From Bacillus inaquosorum KCTC 13429 (GTDB lineage: Bacteria; Bacillota; Bacilli; Bacillales; Bacillaceae), in contig NZ_AMXN01000002.1 in the NCBI RefSeq assembly GCF_000332645.1, forward strand, positions 372,001-436,000: 64,000 nt of DNA. The letters are read 5' to 3'. Position 1 is the stretch's first letter, and every line of letters begins with the position of its first letter. Below the pieces are notes generated by a model. The model saw nothing but the letters and a program-made list of their open reading frames with translations, searched no databases and had not been told where the DNA came from. Shown here in pieces: positions 39,911 through 47,098 of this stretch. Position numbers and translations under genes: made by a program.

Positions 39911-41218
39911 CTACTGCTTAACCGTTTTCTCGAAATTTGTTTGCACGTTTTCCCTGACCAGCCGTTCTTCCGTATACACATCAGCGCTTTGCTCAGAAAT
40001 CGTCAAAAATCGTGTCAGAAAAGCACTGAAAAAATACAACGCCGCAAAGATCCAAATGACGCCGCCAGCTCCGAGCGGTCCAATGAAAAGACTCACAATA
40101 CCCGGTGCAATAAACGCACATAATCCGGACCCCAAGTTTAACACAGACATGGCAGCGCCTTTATTATCAGGAGCAAGCGTCGGCAAAAGCGCACTTAATG
40201 GCACATAGCCTGCCAATGCCGCACCGTAGCAGCAGGCGATAATCATCAGCACCCAATACTGATGCCCGATTAACTGAGGCGTGTAATAAAGCGCCAGCGT
40301 AAAAATGCCGCACCCCACACCTCCAAACCACATCACGGTATTGCGCCAGCCAAGTTTATCTCCGACTGCACCGAAAATAATATTAAACACAATATTAACA
40401 AAAAACAGCGTTCCCCATATTTGCAGCCATTCTGAAACAGAATATCCGTAGCGCGCTAAATAAGTCGGGAGAAAGATGGCAAATCCAAATTGTCCTATGG
40501 CATTAATTGTCTTGACCACTCCGCCGATGCCGACTTTAGGGTTTTCAAACATAATTGTAAATGCCTTCGACAACTCTTTCCATTTCGGCTGATCTTGTTT
40601 TTGCACAGGTGTAAATTTATCTTTGTTAAAAAATAGGGCGAGAAATCCGCCTGCCGCTACAAACAGTAAAGCGCTCCAAAGCGTATTGATTTCCCCAAAT
40701 GCCGGAACCGCATAGCTTGAATAGAATGGACCGAGCACGTTAAGGCCGCACGTAAACATAAACCAAAACCAGCCGACGGCTTTTCCAAGAATCTTTTGAG
40801 AGGTGCTGTATGACACCCACACAAGAAAAGAGTATGCAAACAGCGGATATCCCAAGCCTCTAAGAGCATAGCTGCCTAAGAGAGCCGGATAATACATATG
40901 AGGAATCGCCCAGCCGATAAAAGCGGCCGAACCGAGGATAAATGCAAGCAAGCCGACAGTCATCGTTTTTCTTGGCCCCCAAGTTTGGACAAACGTGCCT
41001 GAAAGCCAAGCCGAGATGGTGACAGCAATGCCGTACATGGTAAATAACGATGCGGATTGCTGCATACTGAGACCATGATCAACGAGAAAAGGAGACAGCC
41101 AGCCTTGTTCGAGGCCATCTCCAACCATAAAGATGACAACGCCAATGTAACCCCAAACCATGTGAGAAGGAATTCCGATTTTGTTCAAAACATTTCCTTT
41201 AGCATGTGCTGTATTCAT
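39911..41218 (-). CDS. csbX: Major facilitator superfamily transporter CsbX
   Basis: The 435-residue protein has 12 predicted transmembrane helices. It resembles MFS permeases for small polyols or sugars (GDGLEQGWLSPFL near the N terminus). In B. subtilis csbX is a sigma-B controlled gene, and a sigma-B promoter is visible upstream at 41255-41282. Substrate unknown; neighbouring iolU suggests an inositol-related sugar alcohol, which is only an inference. ATG 41218 was chosen because AGGCGG is 8 bases upstream. Confidence 0.92.
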   Translation of the reverse strand: MNTAHAKGNVLNKIGIPSHMVWGYIGVVIFMVGDGLEQGWLSPFLVDHGLSMQQSASLFTMYGIAVTISAWLSGTFVQTWGPRKTMTVGLLAFILGSAAFIGWAIPHMYYPALLGSYALRGLGYPLFAYSFLVWVSYSTSQKILGKAVGWFWFMFTCGLNVLGPFYSSYAVPAFGEINTLWSALLFVAAGGFLALFFNKDKFTPVQKQDQPKWKELSKAFTIMFENPKVGIGGVVKTINAIGQFGFAIFLPTYLARYGYSVSEWLQIWGTLFFVNIVFNIIFGAVGDKLGWRNTVMWFGGVGCGIFTLALYYTPQLIGHQYWVLMIIACCYGAALAGYVPLSALLPTLAPDNKGAAMSVLNLGSGLCAFIAPGIVSLFIGPLGAGGVIWIFAALYFFSAFLTRFLTISEQSADVYTEERLVRENVQTNFEKTVKQ

Positions 41219-41254
41219 TTTCTCCACCGCCTACTTAAAGTATCAATGGAGTAT

Positions 41255-41282
41255 ATACCCAAGCTTGCTGAAATGTAATCCT
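41255..41282 (-). promoter_or_regulatory. Sigma-B promoter of csbX
   Basis: AGGATTAC (41275-41282), a 14-base spacer and GGGTAT (41255-41260) fit the general stress sigma-B consensus RGGWTTRA-N14-GGGTAT with one mismatch. Confidence 0.82.
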
Positions 41283-41288
41283 GCTTGA

Positions 41289-42314
41289 TCAAAAAACGAT
41301 TTTTTCAGTGTGCTCAATACTGACAGGCATGCCAATAGCATGCGATTGCTGAGCCGCTCTTGCGATCCGTTCCGCCTGAAAACCGTCGTTGCCGGTGCAG
41401 GCAGTCTCCCGGTTTGTATCAATCGCTTCCGTAAACCGAAGAATCTCCTCCTCATACGAATCCTTATAGCGTTCCAGGAAAAAGAAATGCGGTTTATCCT
41501 TCATCACAAAATCAGCTGTTGACACTTCGACCGTCGTCGGCCTGCTGTTGTCCGCTGCTGCCGAGCCTTTCGTCCCGAAGACCTCAATCCGCTGGTCATA
41601 TCCGTAGACAGCTTGGCGGCTGTTGTCAATTACAGCCATGGCACCGTTTTCAAAAGTCAATGTAATGACAGCCGTATCAATATCTCCCAGCTCTGCAAAA
41701 GAAGGATTCACCAAAGCCGCTCCTTTTGCATACACTTCCGTCACTTCGCTTCCCATAATATATCTGGCCATATCAAAATCATGGATCGACATATCCATAA
41801 ACAAGCCGCCCGAGGTACGGACATAATCTATATTCGGGGGTTCTGGGTCCCGAGAAGTAATTTTTAATAAATGGGGCGTACCGATTTCACCATTTTCAAC
41901 AATCGTTTTGATTTTCTTAAAATGAGGATCAAAACGGCGGTTAAATCCGACTTGAAGTGCAACCCCGTGTTTTCGGACGGCTGCGAGCGCTTCTTTTGTT
42001 TCATCTAGAGAAAAACTGACGGGCTTCTCACAAAAAATATGCTTTTTCGCCTCGGCCGCTTCTCTGATCATCTGCGCATGTGCAGCTGTCGGTGAGCAAA
42101 TGAAAACAGCGTCAATATCAGGGTCATGTAATAAATCACGAAAGTCAGAGGTTATGTATTCAATCTGATGACTGTCAGCCCAGCTTTTTATACGGCTTGC
42201 CTGAATATCAGAGACCGCTTTTATTTTCATGTGAGGAATCCGGCGTATATTTTGAACATGAAGTTTGCCGATGCGCCCCGCACCGATAATCCCTGTCACA
42301 ATCTGTTTTGTCAT
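41289..42314 (-). CDS. iolU: Inositol dehydrogenase-like oxidoreductase IolU
   Basis: The 341-residue GFO/IDH/MocA oxidoreductase has a Rossmann fold (GIIGAGRIGKLHVQNI), the conserved CEKPVSFSLDE with catalytic Lys (near residue 95), and the DMSIHDFDMARYIMG segment with Asp and His of the active site. B. subtilis IolU (YrbE) has been linked to scyllo-inositol/scyllo-inosose conversion. AAGGAGG precedes ATG 42314. Two cre-like sites flank its promoter, suggesting carbon catabolite control. Confidence 0.93.
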   Translation of the reverse strand: MTKQIVTGIIGAGRIGKLHVQNIRRIPHMKIKAVSDIQASRIKSWADSHQIEYITSDFRDLLHDPDIDAVFICSPTAAHAQMIREAAEAKKHIFCEKPVSFSLDETKEALAAVRKHGVALQVGFNRRFDPHFKKIKTIVENGEIGTPHLLKITSRDPEPPNIDYVRTSGGLFMDMSIHDFDMARYIMGSEVTEVYAKGAALVNPSFAELGDIDTAVITLTFENGAMAVIDNSRQAVYGYDQRIEVFGTKGSAAADNSRPTTVEVSTADFVMKDKPHFFFLERYKDSYEEEILRFTEAIDTNRETACTGNDGFQAERIARAAQQSHAIGMPVSIEHTEKIVF

Positions 42315-42340
42315 AGCTTGTTCCTCCTTGAACATTTACG

Positions 42341-42390
42341 AAAGCGCTTTATTTAAAATTAATACTATCCCATTTGTAAGCGCTTTTCAA
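42341..42390 (-). promoter_or_regulatory. iolU promoter flanked by two cre-like sites
   Basis: TTGAAA (42385-42390), a 17-base spacer and TAGTAT (42362-42367) form a promoter. AAGCGCTT cores are centred at 42345 (downstream of the start) and 42381 (in the spacer next to the -35), 36 bases apart. Both deviate from the full cre consensus. Confidence 0.6.
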
Positions 42391-42550
42391 GAATGGAAAT
42401 GATCGCTTTATGTCTCTTTTATCACAATCAAGACTTATAGGTAGCCTTCTTCTTCAAGACCAGATACACTAGAAATAGGCTCTTTTTCCCGAACAGTTTA
42501 TGATTTTCCTATAAACAACTGCATAAAATAGAGCAAAGAAGGTGAATGAA

Positions 42551-43198
42551 ATGCTGACAAAAGCAGAGGCACTGGCCCATTCAGTCATATACCGCAAGAA
42601 CAGCAGATTTGATAAAGTCAAAGAAAAGTCCGAGGAATTGACCCTCATCGGCAAGGGAAGAAGCGCCTATGTGTTCGCCTTAACAGAAGGCGATCGAAAA
42701 ATGGCGCTGAAAGTATTTTTTCCGGAATATCAAGCGACAGCCGTCAAAGAAGCCGCGATCTATGAAAAATTAGCCGGGTCCGCATTCTACCCTGACATTT
42801 ACGAAACTGGTGATTCATTTATTCTCATGGAATATATTAAAGGTGAAACCTTTTATAACTGTCTAAAGAAAGGCATTGCGATCAGTGATGACATGATTCA
42901 GCAGGTTGAAGAAGCACTCTCTGACGCACGGGGAGCCGGTCTGAACCCGTCAGACATTCATTTGCGGAATCTGATTCTGACAGAAACCGGAGCGGTGCGG
43001 GTGATTGATGTTGCGAGATTTGAACAGACAAAAACGTGCACTCAGTGGGACGATTTAAAATCAGCGTATCATGCACTCTATAAAAAACCGATATTCCCCA
43101 AAAAGATTCCGGGTTTTTGGCTTGAGGCTATTGCATTTTTATATAAGAAAGATTGGTTCCAAAAGCGTTTCGCGCAACGGAAAAGAAAATATTCTTAA
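42551..43198 (+). CDS. yrzF: Small protein kinase-like protein YrzF
   Basis: The 215-residue protein is a minimal kinase fold. The glycine-rich loop GKGRSAYVFAL (near residue 34) is followed by KMALKVFF with the ATP lysine, the catalytic-loop-like SDIHLRNLIL with Asp and Asn (near residue 137), and VIDVARF in place of DFG. The large C-terminal lobe of eukaryote-like kinases is missing. It may be an atypical Ser/Thr or small-molecule kinase; the substrate is unknown. AAGGTG precedes ATG 42551. Confidence 0.87.
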   Translation: MLTKAEALAHSVIYRKNSRFDKVKEKSEELTLIGKGRSAYVFALTEGDRKMALKVFFPEYQATAVKEAAIYEKLAGSAFYPDIYETGDSFILMEYIKGETFYNCLKKGIAISDDMIQQVEEALSDARGAGLNPSDIHLRNLILTETGAVRVIDVARFEQTKTCTQWDDLKSAYHALYKKPIFPKKIPGFWLEAIAFLYKKDWFQKRFAQRKRKYS

Positions 43199-43202
43199 TT
43201 CG

Positions 43203-43232
43203 AAAAGGCAGCCGCTCAAGCGGCTGCCTTTT
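43203..43232. terminator. Terminator after yrzF
   Basis: AAAAGGCAGCCGCT, loop CA, AGCGGCTGCCTTTT lies just past the yrzF stop and also downstream of the small minus-strand gene at 43245, so it may work both ways. Confidence 0.85.
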
Positions 43233-43244
43233 GTCCATTTATAT

Positions 43245-43367
43245 TTACTTTCTGACAGCAGAAATCAGTTTCATTTGTTCAGGTGACAGCTTAATTCGAT
43301 AGCCTCTCACAGTTAAGTAAACCGCTTCTGAGCCCTTCTCACCGGAATGACAATATGTTTTCTCCAT
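43245..43367 (-). CDS. Small uncharacterised protein, 40 residues
   Basis: The frame starts MEKTYCHSGEKGSEAVYLTV and ends MKLISAVRK. GGGGAG lies 6 bases before the ATG, and it reads toward a terminator. No transmembrane helix is evident; it has one Cys and alternating hydrophobic residues that suggest a small beta-rich peptide. I do not recognise a family with confidence; B. subtilis has small yrz genes in this spot. Confidence 0.55.
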   Translation of the reverse strand: MEKTYCHSGEKGSEAVYLTVRGYRIKLSPEQMKLISAVRK

Positions 43368-43470
43368 CTCTGTCTCCCCACCCTTTATCTGTTTTATTTC
43401 ATCATACCATCAGTTTATTGAGGGAATTTTAAAGAAATGTAAAGATAGCATAAACCCGGTATATGGCAAA

Positions 43471-43766
43471 ATGAGAAAAAAAGGGAGAGAGTCACATCAA
43501 TATACGCAGCAAAATCCAATTATCATATTTGCACTTCTGATATTCTTCGGCGGCGCAGTCTATTGGATGTTATTTTCACTGAAAAACGTTCAGAAAAAGG
43601 CAGTCTCGTCCAATCGGTTGAATCGCCGGACAGCAGCTATACGTTAAACACGTATGTATCCCGAAATACCTTAAGCTTAGATGCAGACAGAGGCGAACTT
43701 GTGAATAAAAAAACAATTTACTGGAATTATCCGGACAGCAGCCCATATGATGAACGAAACAAATGA
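43471..43766 (+). pseudogene. Frameshifted DUF5412-like membrane protein gene
   Basis: Frame one from ATG 43471 encodes a charged start and one transmembrane helix (NPIIIFALLIFFGGAVYWML), then runs out of homologous sequence and stops at about 43639. The frame that begins at 43563 encodes KGSLVQSVESPDSSYTLNTY and ends IYWNYPDSSPYDERNK, which resembles the extracytoplasmic part of DUF5412 proteins. The two halves together make the expected layout, so a one-base deletion or two-base insertion near 43560-43600 is likely. No good ribosome binding site is seen. The C-terminal end also looks cut short. Confidence 0.5.
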
Positions 43767-43878
43767 AAAACGATTCCAACAATTCCTGATTGCTTTTCCT
43801 TTTATATACGGATTGACAGAGCTTGGCTATTTGTTGTTGAAGGACCTTTTTACAATTGCCATCAGTTTGCCTCTGTAA
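43747..43878 (+). CDS. Possible small membrane peptide, 43 residues
   Basis: A frame from ATG 43747 encodes MMNETNEKRFQQFLIAFPFI followed by a second hydrophobic part (ELGYLLLKDLFTIAISLPL). It overlaps the broken gene before it, has no clear ribosome binding site, and ends exactly at a terminator. It could be a real small membrane protein or a remnant; confidence is low. Confidence 0.35.
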   Translation: MMNETNEKRFQQFLIAFPFIYGLTELGYLLLKDLFTIAISLPL

Positions 43879-43912
43879 GAAAAACGCGGCGTAATCGATA
43901 TGCCGCGTTTTC
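43879..43912 (+). terminator. Terminator before yrbD
   Basis: AAAACGCGGCGTA, loop ATCGA, TATGCCGCGTTTTC followed by TTTTTCC. Confidence 0.82.
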
Positions 43913-44039
43913 TTTTTCCTCTTCTCTTCTCATTGATAATTACCGGTCATATAATGTGACAAATCGATTGTAGAAATAGTTCGATTAGACCAAAATCCTT
44001 TTTATACATGTATTCGAAATGAAGTGAGGGGGAAGCTTG

Positions 44040-45494
44040 ATGGGAGATTTTGTTGCTAGTTTGAATGCGGTTTTATGGAGTACGCCCGTCATTTATATTT
44101 TATTGGGAATTGGATTAGTCTTTTCTATTATGACCCGTTTTTTACAAGTCAGGCATTTGAAAGAAATGATAGTTCTGATGTTCCAGGGAAAGAGCTCTGA
44201 AGCCGGCGTTTCTTCTTTTCAAGCATTATCGATTGCGCTGTCCGGCCGAGTGGGAACAGGAAACATTGCGGGTGTGGCGACAGCGATTGCATTCGGCGGA
44301 CCCGGCGCAGTGTTCTGGATGTGGGCGATTGCCTTTATTGGTGCTGCGAGCGCCTTTGTTGAATCAACTCTTGCTCAAATTTACAAAGTGAAACAAGGCG
44401 GCCAATATCGAGGGGGCCCCGCTTATTATATAGAAAAAGGCTTAGGCATTAAATGGTTTGCCGTCCTATTTGCCGCTGCTGCCCTTATTGCAATGGCCCT
44501 TCTGATGCCGGGCGTACAGTCCAACTCCATTGCAGCTGGCGTCCAAAATGCATTCGGCATCTCTCCTGCCATCACAGGCTGTATTCTCGTTTTATTATTA
44601 GGGTTTATTATTTTTGGCGGCGTCAAACGAATTGCCAATGCCGCGCAAATGATTGTTCCGTTTATGGCTATTGGATATATTCTGCTGTCATTGATTATTA
44701 TTGCCATGAATATATCTGAACTGCCTGCTGTGATCTCGATGATTTTCAAAAGCGCTTTTGCATTAGATTCCGCATTTGGCGGCCTGATCGGCATGGCGAT
44801 TTCCTGGGGTGTTAAACGAGGCATTTACTCAAACGAAGCCGGCCAGGGAACAGGCCCGCATCCAGCGGCCGCTGCAGAAGTTTCCCATCCGGTCAAACAG
44901 GGGCTGGTTCAGGCATTTTCCGTTTATATTGACACCTTATTTGTATGTTCCGCTACAGCATTCATGATCTTATTTACCGGTATGTATAATACTCAGGCTG
45001 CAGATGGTTCCTTTATTGTTCAACAACTTAAAGGCGTGGAGGCGGGTCCTGGCTTCACTCAAGCGGCCATTGACAGCGTGCTTCCCGGATTCGGTGCAGG
45101 CTTTGTCGCCATCGCTTTATTCTTCTTCGCATTTACAACAATAATGGCGTATTACTATATCGCAGAAACAAATATCGCCTATTTAGCCCGAGGCAGAGAA
45201 AGCAAATGGGCAATGCTCGGCTTAAAACTGATTATTTTAGCCGCGACGTTCTATGGAACTGTGAAAACCGCTTCACTGGCTTGGGCATTAGGCGATGCAG
45301 GGCTTGGCATTATGGTATGGCTGAACGTCATAGCCATCGTGCTGCTTGCCAAACCCGCGCTTCTCGCCTTAAAGGATTACGAGCGCCAAAAGAAGCAAGG
45401 CTTAGACCCAGTCTTTGATCCGAAGGCGTTGGGCATCAAAAACGCTGATTTCTGGGAGAAGGAATACACACAGGAAAATGAGCGTGTCTCTTGA
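44040..45494 (+). CDS. yrbD: Sodium/alanine (glycine) symporter family protein
   Basis: The 484-residue integral membrane protein belongs to the AGCS family of Na+-coupled amino acid carriers, with about 10-11 helices. The signature GRVGTGNIAGVATAIAFGGP lies near residue 68 and SNEAGQGTGPHPAAAAEV near residue 265. I chose ATG 44040, 8 bases after AGGGGG; a TTG one codon earlier is possible. The amino acid carried is not determined here. A terminator shared with yrbC follows. Confidence 0.94.
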   Translation: MGDFVASLNAVLWSTPVIYILLGIGLVFSIMTRFLQVRHLKEMIVLMFQGKSSEAGVSSFQALSIALSGRVGTGNIAGVATAIAFGGPGAVFWMWAIAFIGAASAFVESTLAQIYKVKQGGQYRGGPAYYIEKGLGIKWFAVLFAAAALIAMALLMPGVQSNSIAAGVQNAFGISPAITGCILVLLLGFIIFGGVKRIANAAQMIVPFMAIGYILLSLIIIAMNISELPAVISMIFKSAFALDSAFGGLIGMAISWGVKRGIYSNEAGQGTGPHPAAAAEVSHPVKQGLVQAFSVYIDTLFVCSATAFMILFTGMYNTQAADGSFIVQQLKGVEAGPGFTQAAIDSVLPGFGAGFVAIALFFFAFTTIMAYYYIAETNIAYLARGRESKWAMLGLKLIILAATFYGTVKTASLAWALGDAGLGIMVWLNVIAIVLLAKPALLALKDYERQKKQGLDPVFDPKALGIKNADFWEKEYTQENERVS

Positions 45495-45499
45495 ATAAA

Positions 45500-45538
45500 C
45501 AAAAACCGGCCCGATATGACATCGTGCCGGTTTTTTAT
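45500..45538. terminator. Shared terminator of yrbD and yrbC
   Basis: AAAAACCGGCCCGAT, loop ATGAC, ATCGTGCCGGTTTTTT lies between convergent genes and has runs on both sides. Confidence 0.87.
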
Positions 45539-46257
45539 AAGCGGTAATTGGTATAGACTTCTTGAACATCATCGTCATCTTCAAGGATGTCAATCAGTTT
45601 TTCCAGCTTCTCAACGGCCTGATCATCGGCATCTGCATAGGTTTTTGGAAGCATGGTCACCTCTGCCGAAGAAATGGGATATTTCGATTCTAGAGCTGTT
45701 TTTACCTCATCAAAACGCTCGGGCTCTGTTAGTACCTCATATTGCTCTTCTTCTGTCTGCAGCTCTTCTCCCCCTGCTTCCAGCACATCAAGCATAAGCT
45801 CATCTTCTTCTATTTGCCGTTCTGTACGGTCGATTGCAATGAATCCCTTCCGTTCAAATAAAAAGGCTACACATCCGCTTTCTCCCAGACTTCCGCCATT
45901 TTTATTAAATGCTGTACGCACATTTGACGCCGTTCGGTTTTTGTTATCCGTTACACATTCTACCATAACGGCGATCCCTGATGGACCATAGCCTTCATAG
46001 GTGATTTCCTCATAGCTGCTTCCGTCTTGGCTCCCTGCGGCTTTTTTAATGGCACGGTCTATATTTTCATTCGGCATATTGGCGCCTTTTGCTTTTTCGA
46101 TGACAAGACGCAATGCTGAATTTGCTTCTGGATCAGCTCCGCCTTCTTTCGCTGCCACATAGATTTCTTTCGCGAGTTTCATAAAGATTTTCCCGCGCTT
46201 TGCATCCTGTGCATTTTTTCTTTTTTGTATGTTTTTCCACTTGGAATGGCCTGCCAT
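45535..46257 (-). CDS. yrbC: YebC/TACO1 family protein
   Basis: The 240-residue protein opens MAGHSKWKNIQKRKNAQDAK, the hallmark of the YebC/PmpR/TACO1 family. Members were first called transcription regulators; recent work on the family shows roles in easing ribosome stalling at proline-rich stretches. Which applies here is not visible. AAGGTG precedes ATG 46257. Confidence 0.94.
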   Translation of the reverse strand: MAGHSKWKNIQKRKNAQDAKRGKIFMKLAKEIYVAAKEGGADPEANSALRLVIEKAKGANMPNENIDRAIKKAAGSQDGSSYEEITYEGYGPSGIAVMVECVTDNKNRTASNVRTAFNKNGGSLGESGCVAFLFERKGFIAIDRTERQIEEDELMLDVLEAGGEELQTEEEQYEVLTEPERFDEVKTALESKYPISSAEVTMLPKTYADADDQAVEKLEKLIDILEDDDDVQEVYTNYRL

Positions 46258-46316
46258 ATTTTCACCTTCTTTTGACATTTTCTATGTACACTTTAATAGG
46301 TATTGTTCGCTGACGC

Positions 46317-46355
46317 AAAGAAAAAGGCTGCCGAATATCATTTCCGGCAGCCTTT
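46317..46355 (-). terminator. Terminator after coxA
   Basis: On the minus strand GGCTGCCGGAA, loop ATGAT, ATTCGGCAGCCTTTTTC starts 6 bases past the coxA stop codon. Confidence 0.88.
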
Positions 46356-46360
46356 CCGTC

Positions 46361-46960
46361 CTAGCGGGAGTTCATTTTATGAAGTCTCGTGAACAGCCTT
46401 TTGTCTGTGGACACTTGGACGTCACGGCCATTCGCATAGTTGCGTGCCGCTTTTGCAACATTTTCCCTGTCGGACTTTGTGAACTCTCTGTGGCTTCTGA
46501 CTGCAACGACCACTCGGTCATCCGTTACCTTAACTTGTGTGTCATTGACGTTTTTCACTTGTTTCACACGGTTGGCAATTTTTGCAGCCAGTCTTCTGTT
46601 TTCTTGGTTGTCATATCCGTTGTTCGTCACGTTCCGATTCATGTTTCTGTTATTCGTGTTGTTATATGTTCCGTCAGTTGCCAAAGGAACGCGATCGTCA
46701 GCAGTAACACGGTCACGGTTATTTACATTAGTAGTGTTTCGGTTACCGCCGTTCTGGTCCTCCATTAATTCAGTAACAGGACCGTCATTGTCGACGATTC
46801 CTTCTCCCTGCCTGTCAGCGTCATTTTCATTTGTATAATATCCGATTGGACGGGTATTGCCGTTATTGCGCGTATCATTCATAGCATTATCGTTTGCTCC
46901 GCATGCTGTTAAGCCGGCTGTCATTAGAATCAAGCTAGCGATCGTCATTTTTTTACCCAA
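46361..46960 (-). CDS. coxA: Sporulation lipoprotein CoxA (YhcN/YlaJ family)
   Basis: The 199-residue protein has a lipoprotein signal with lipobox LTAC (Cys20), a low-complexity Asn-rich middle (NNTNNRNMNRN) and a C-terminal YhcN/YlaJ domain (RRLAAKIANRVKQVKNVNDT). In B. subtilis CoxA is a spore cortex-associated protein encoded downstream of safA. The TTG start at 46960 is 8-9 bases after GGGGGG, which itself sits in a long inverted repeat. Confidence 0.92.
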   Translation of the reverse strand: MGKKMTIASLILMTAGLTACGANDNAMNDTRNNGNTRPIGYYTNENDADRQGEGIVDNDGPVTELMEDQNGGNRNTTNVNNRDRVTADDRVPLATDGTYNNTNNRNMNRNVTNNGYDNQENRRLAAKIANRVKQVKNVNDTQVKVTDDRVVVAVRSHREFTKSDRENVAKAARNYANGRDVQVSTDKRLFTRLHKMNSR

Positions 46961-46967
46961 TGGAAAA

Positions 46968-47026
46968 GCCCCCCGTGGACGAATTTGAGCATGTTTGCTC
47001 GTTTTTATCATGTGCGTCCGAGGGGC
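46968..47026. repeat. Inverted repeat in the coxA leader
   Basis: Arms at 46968-46981 and 47015-47026 pair with two single-base bulges (GCCCC..CG.GGACG against CGTCCG.GGGGC). Inside lies a small hairpin GAGCA TGTT TGCTC (46987-47000). The RNA arm next to the gene contains the coxA ribosome binding site. Confidence 0.62.
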
Positions 47027-47064
47027 ATGTTAAGCTTGTAAGTTCTGTCCATTTAGCAGTGAAA

Positions 47065-47093
47065 CAAAAAAAGGAACGATTTACATCGTTCCG
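47065..47093 (-). terminator. Terminator after safA
   Basis: On the minus strand GGAACGAT, loop GTAA, ATCGTTCC then seven T, just after the safA stop codon. Partial read-through would supply coxA. Confidence 0.9.
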
Positions 47094-47098
47094 AACAA

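Noticed and set aside
43420..43470. A sigma-B-like box (CCGGTAT) before the broken DUF5412-like gene
   Set aside because: No matching -35 element at the right distance.
45516..46838. Plus-strand frames opposite yrbC and coxA (for example 46229-46768)
   Set aside because: They are antisense to clear genes and have no start signals or family resemblance.
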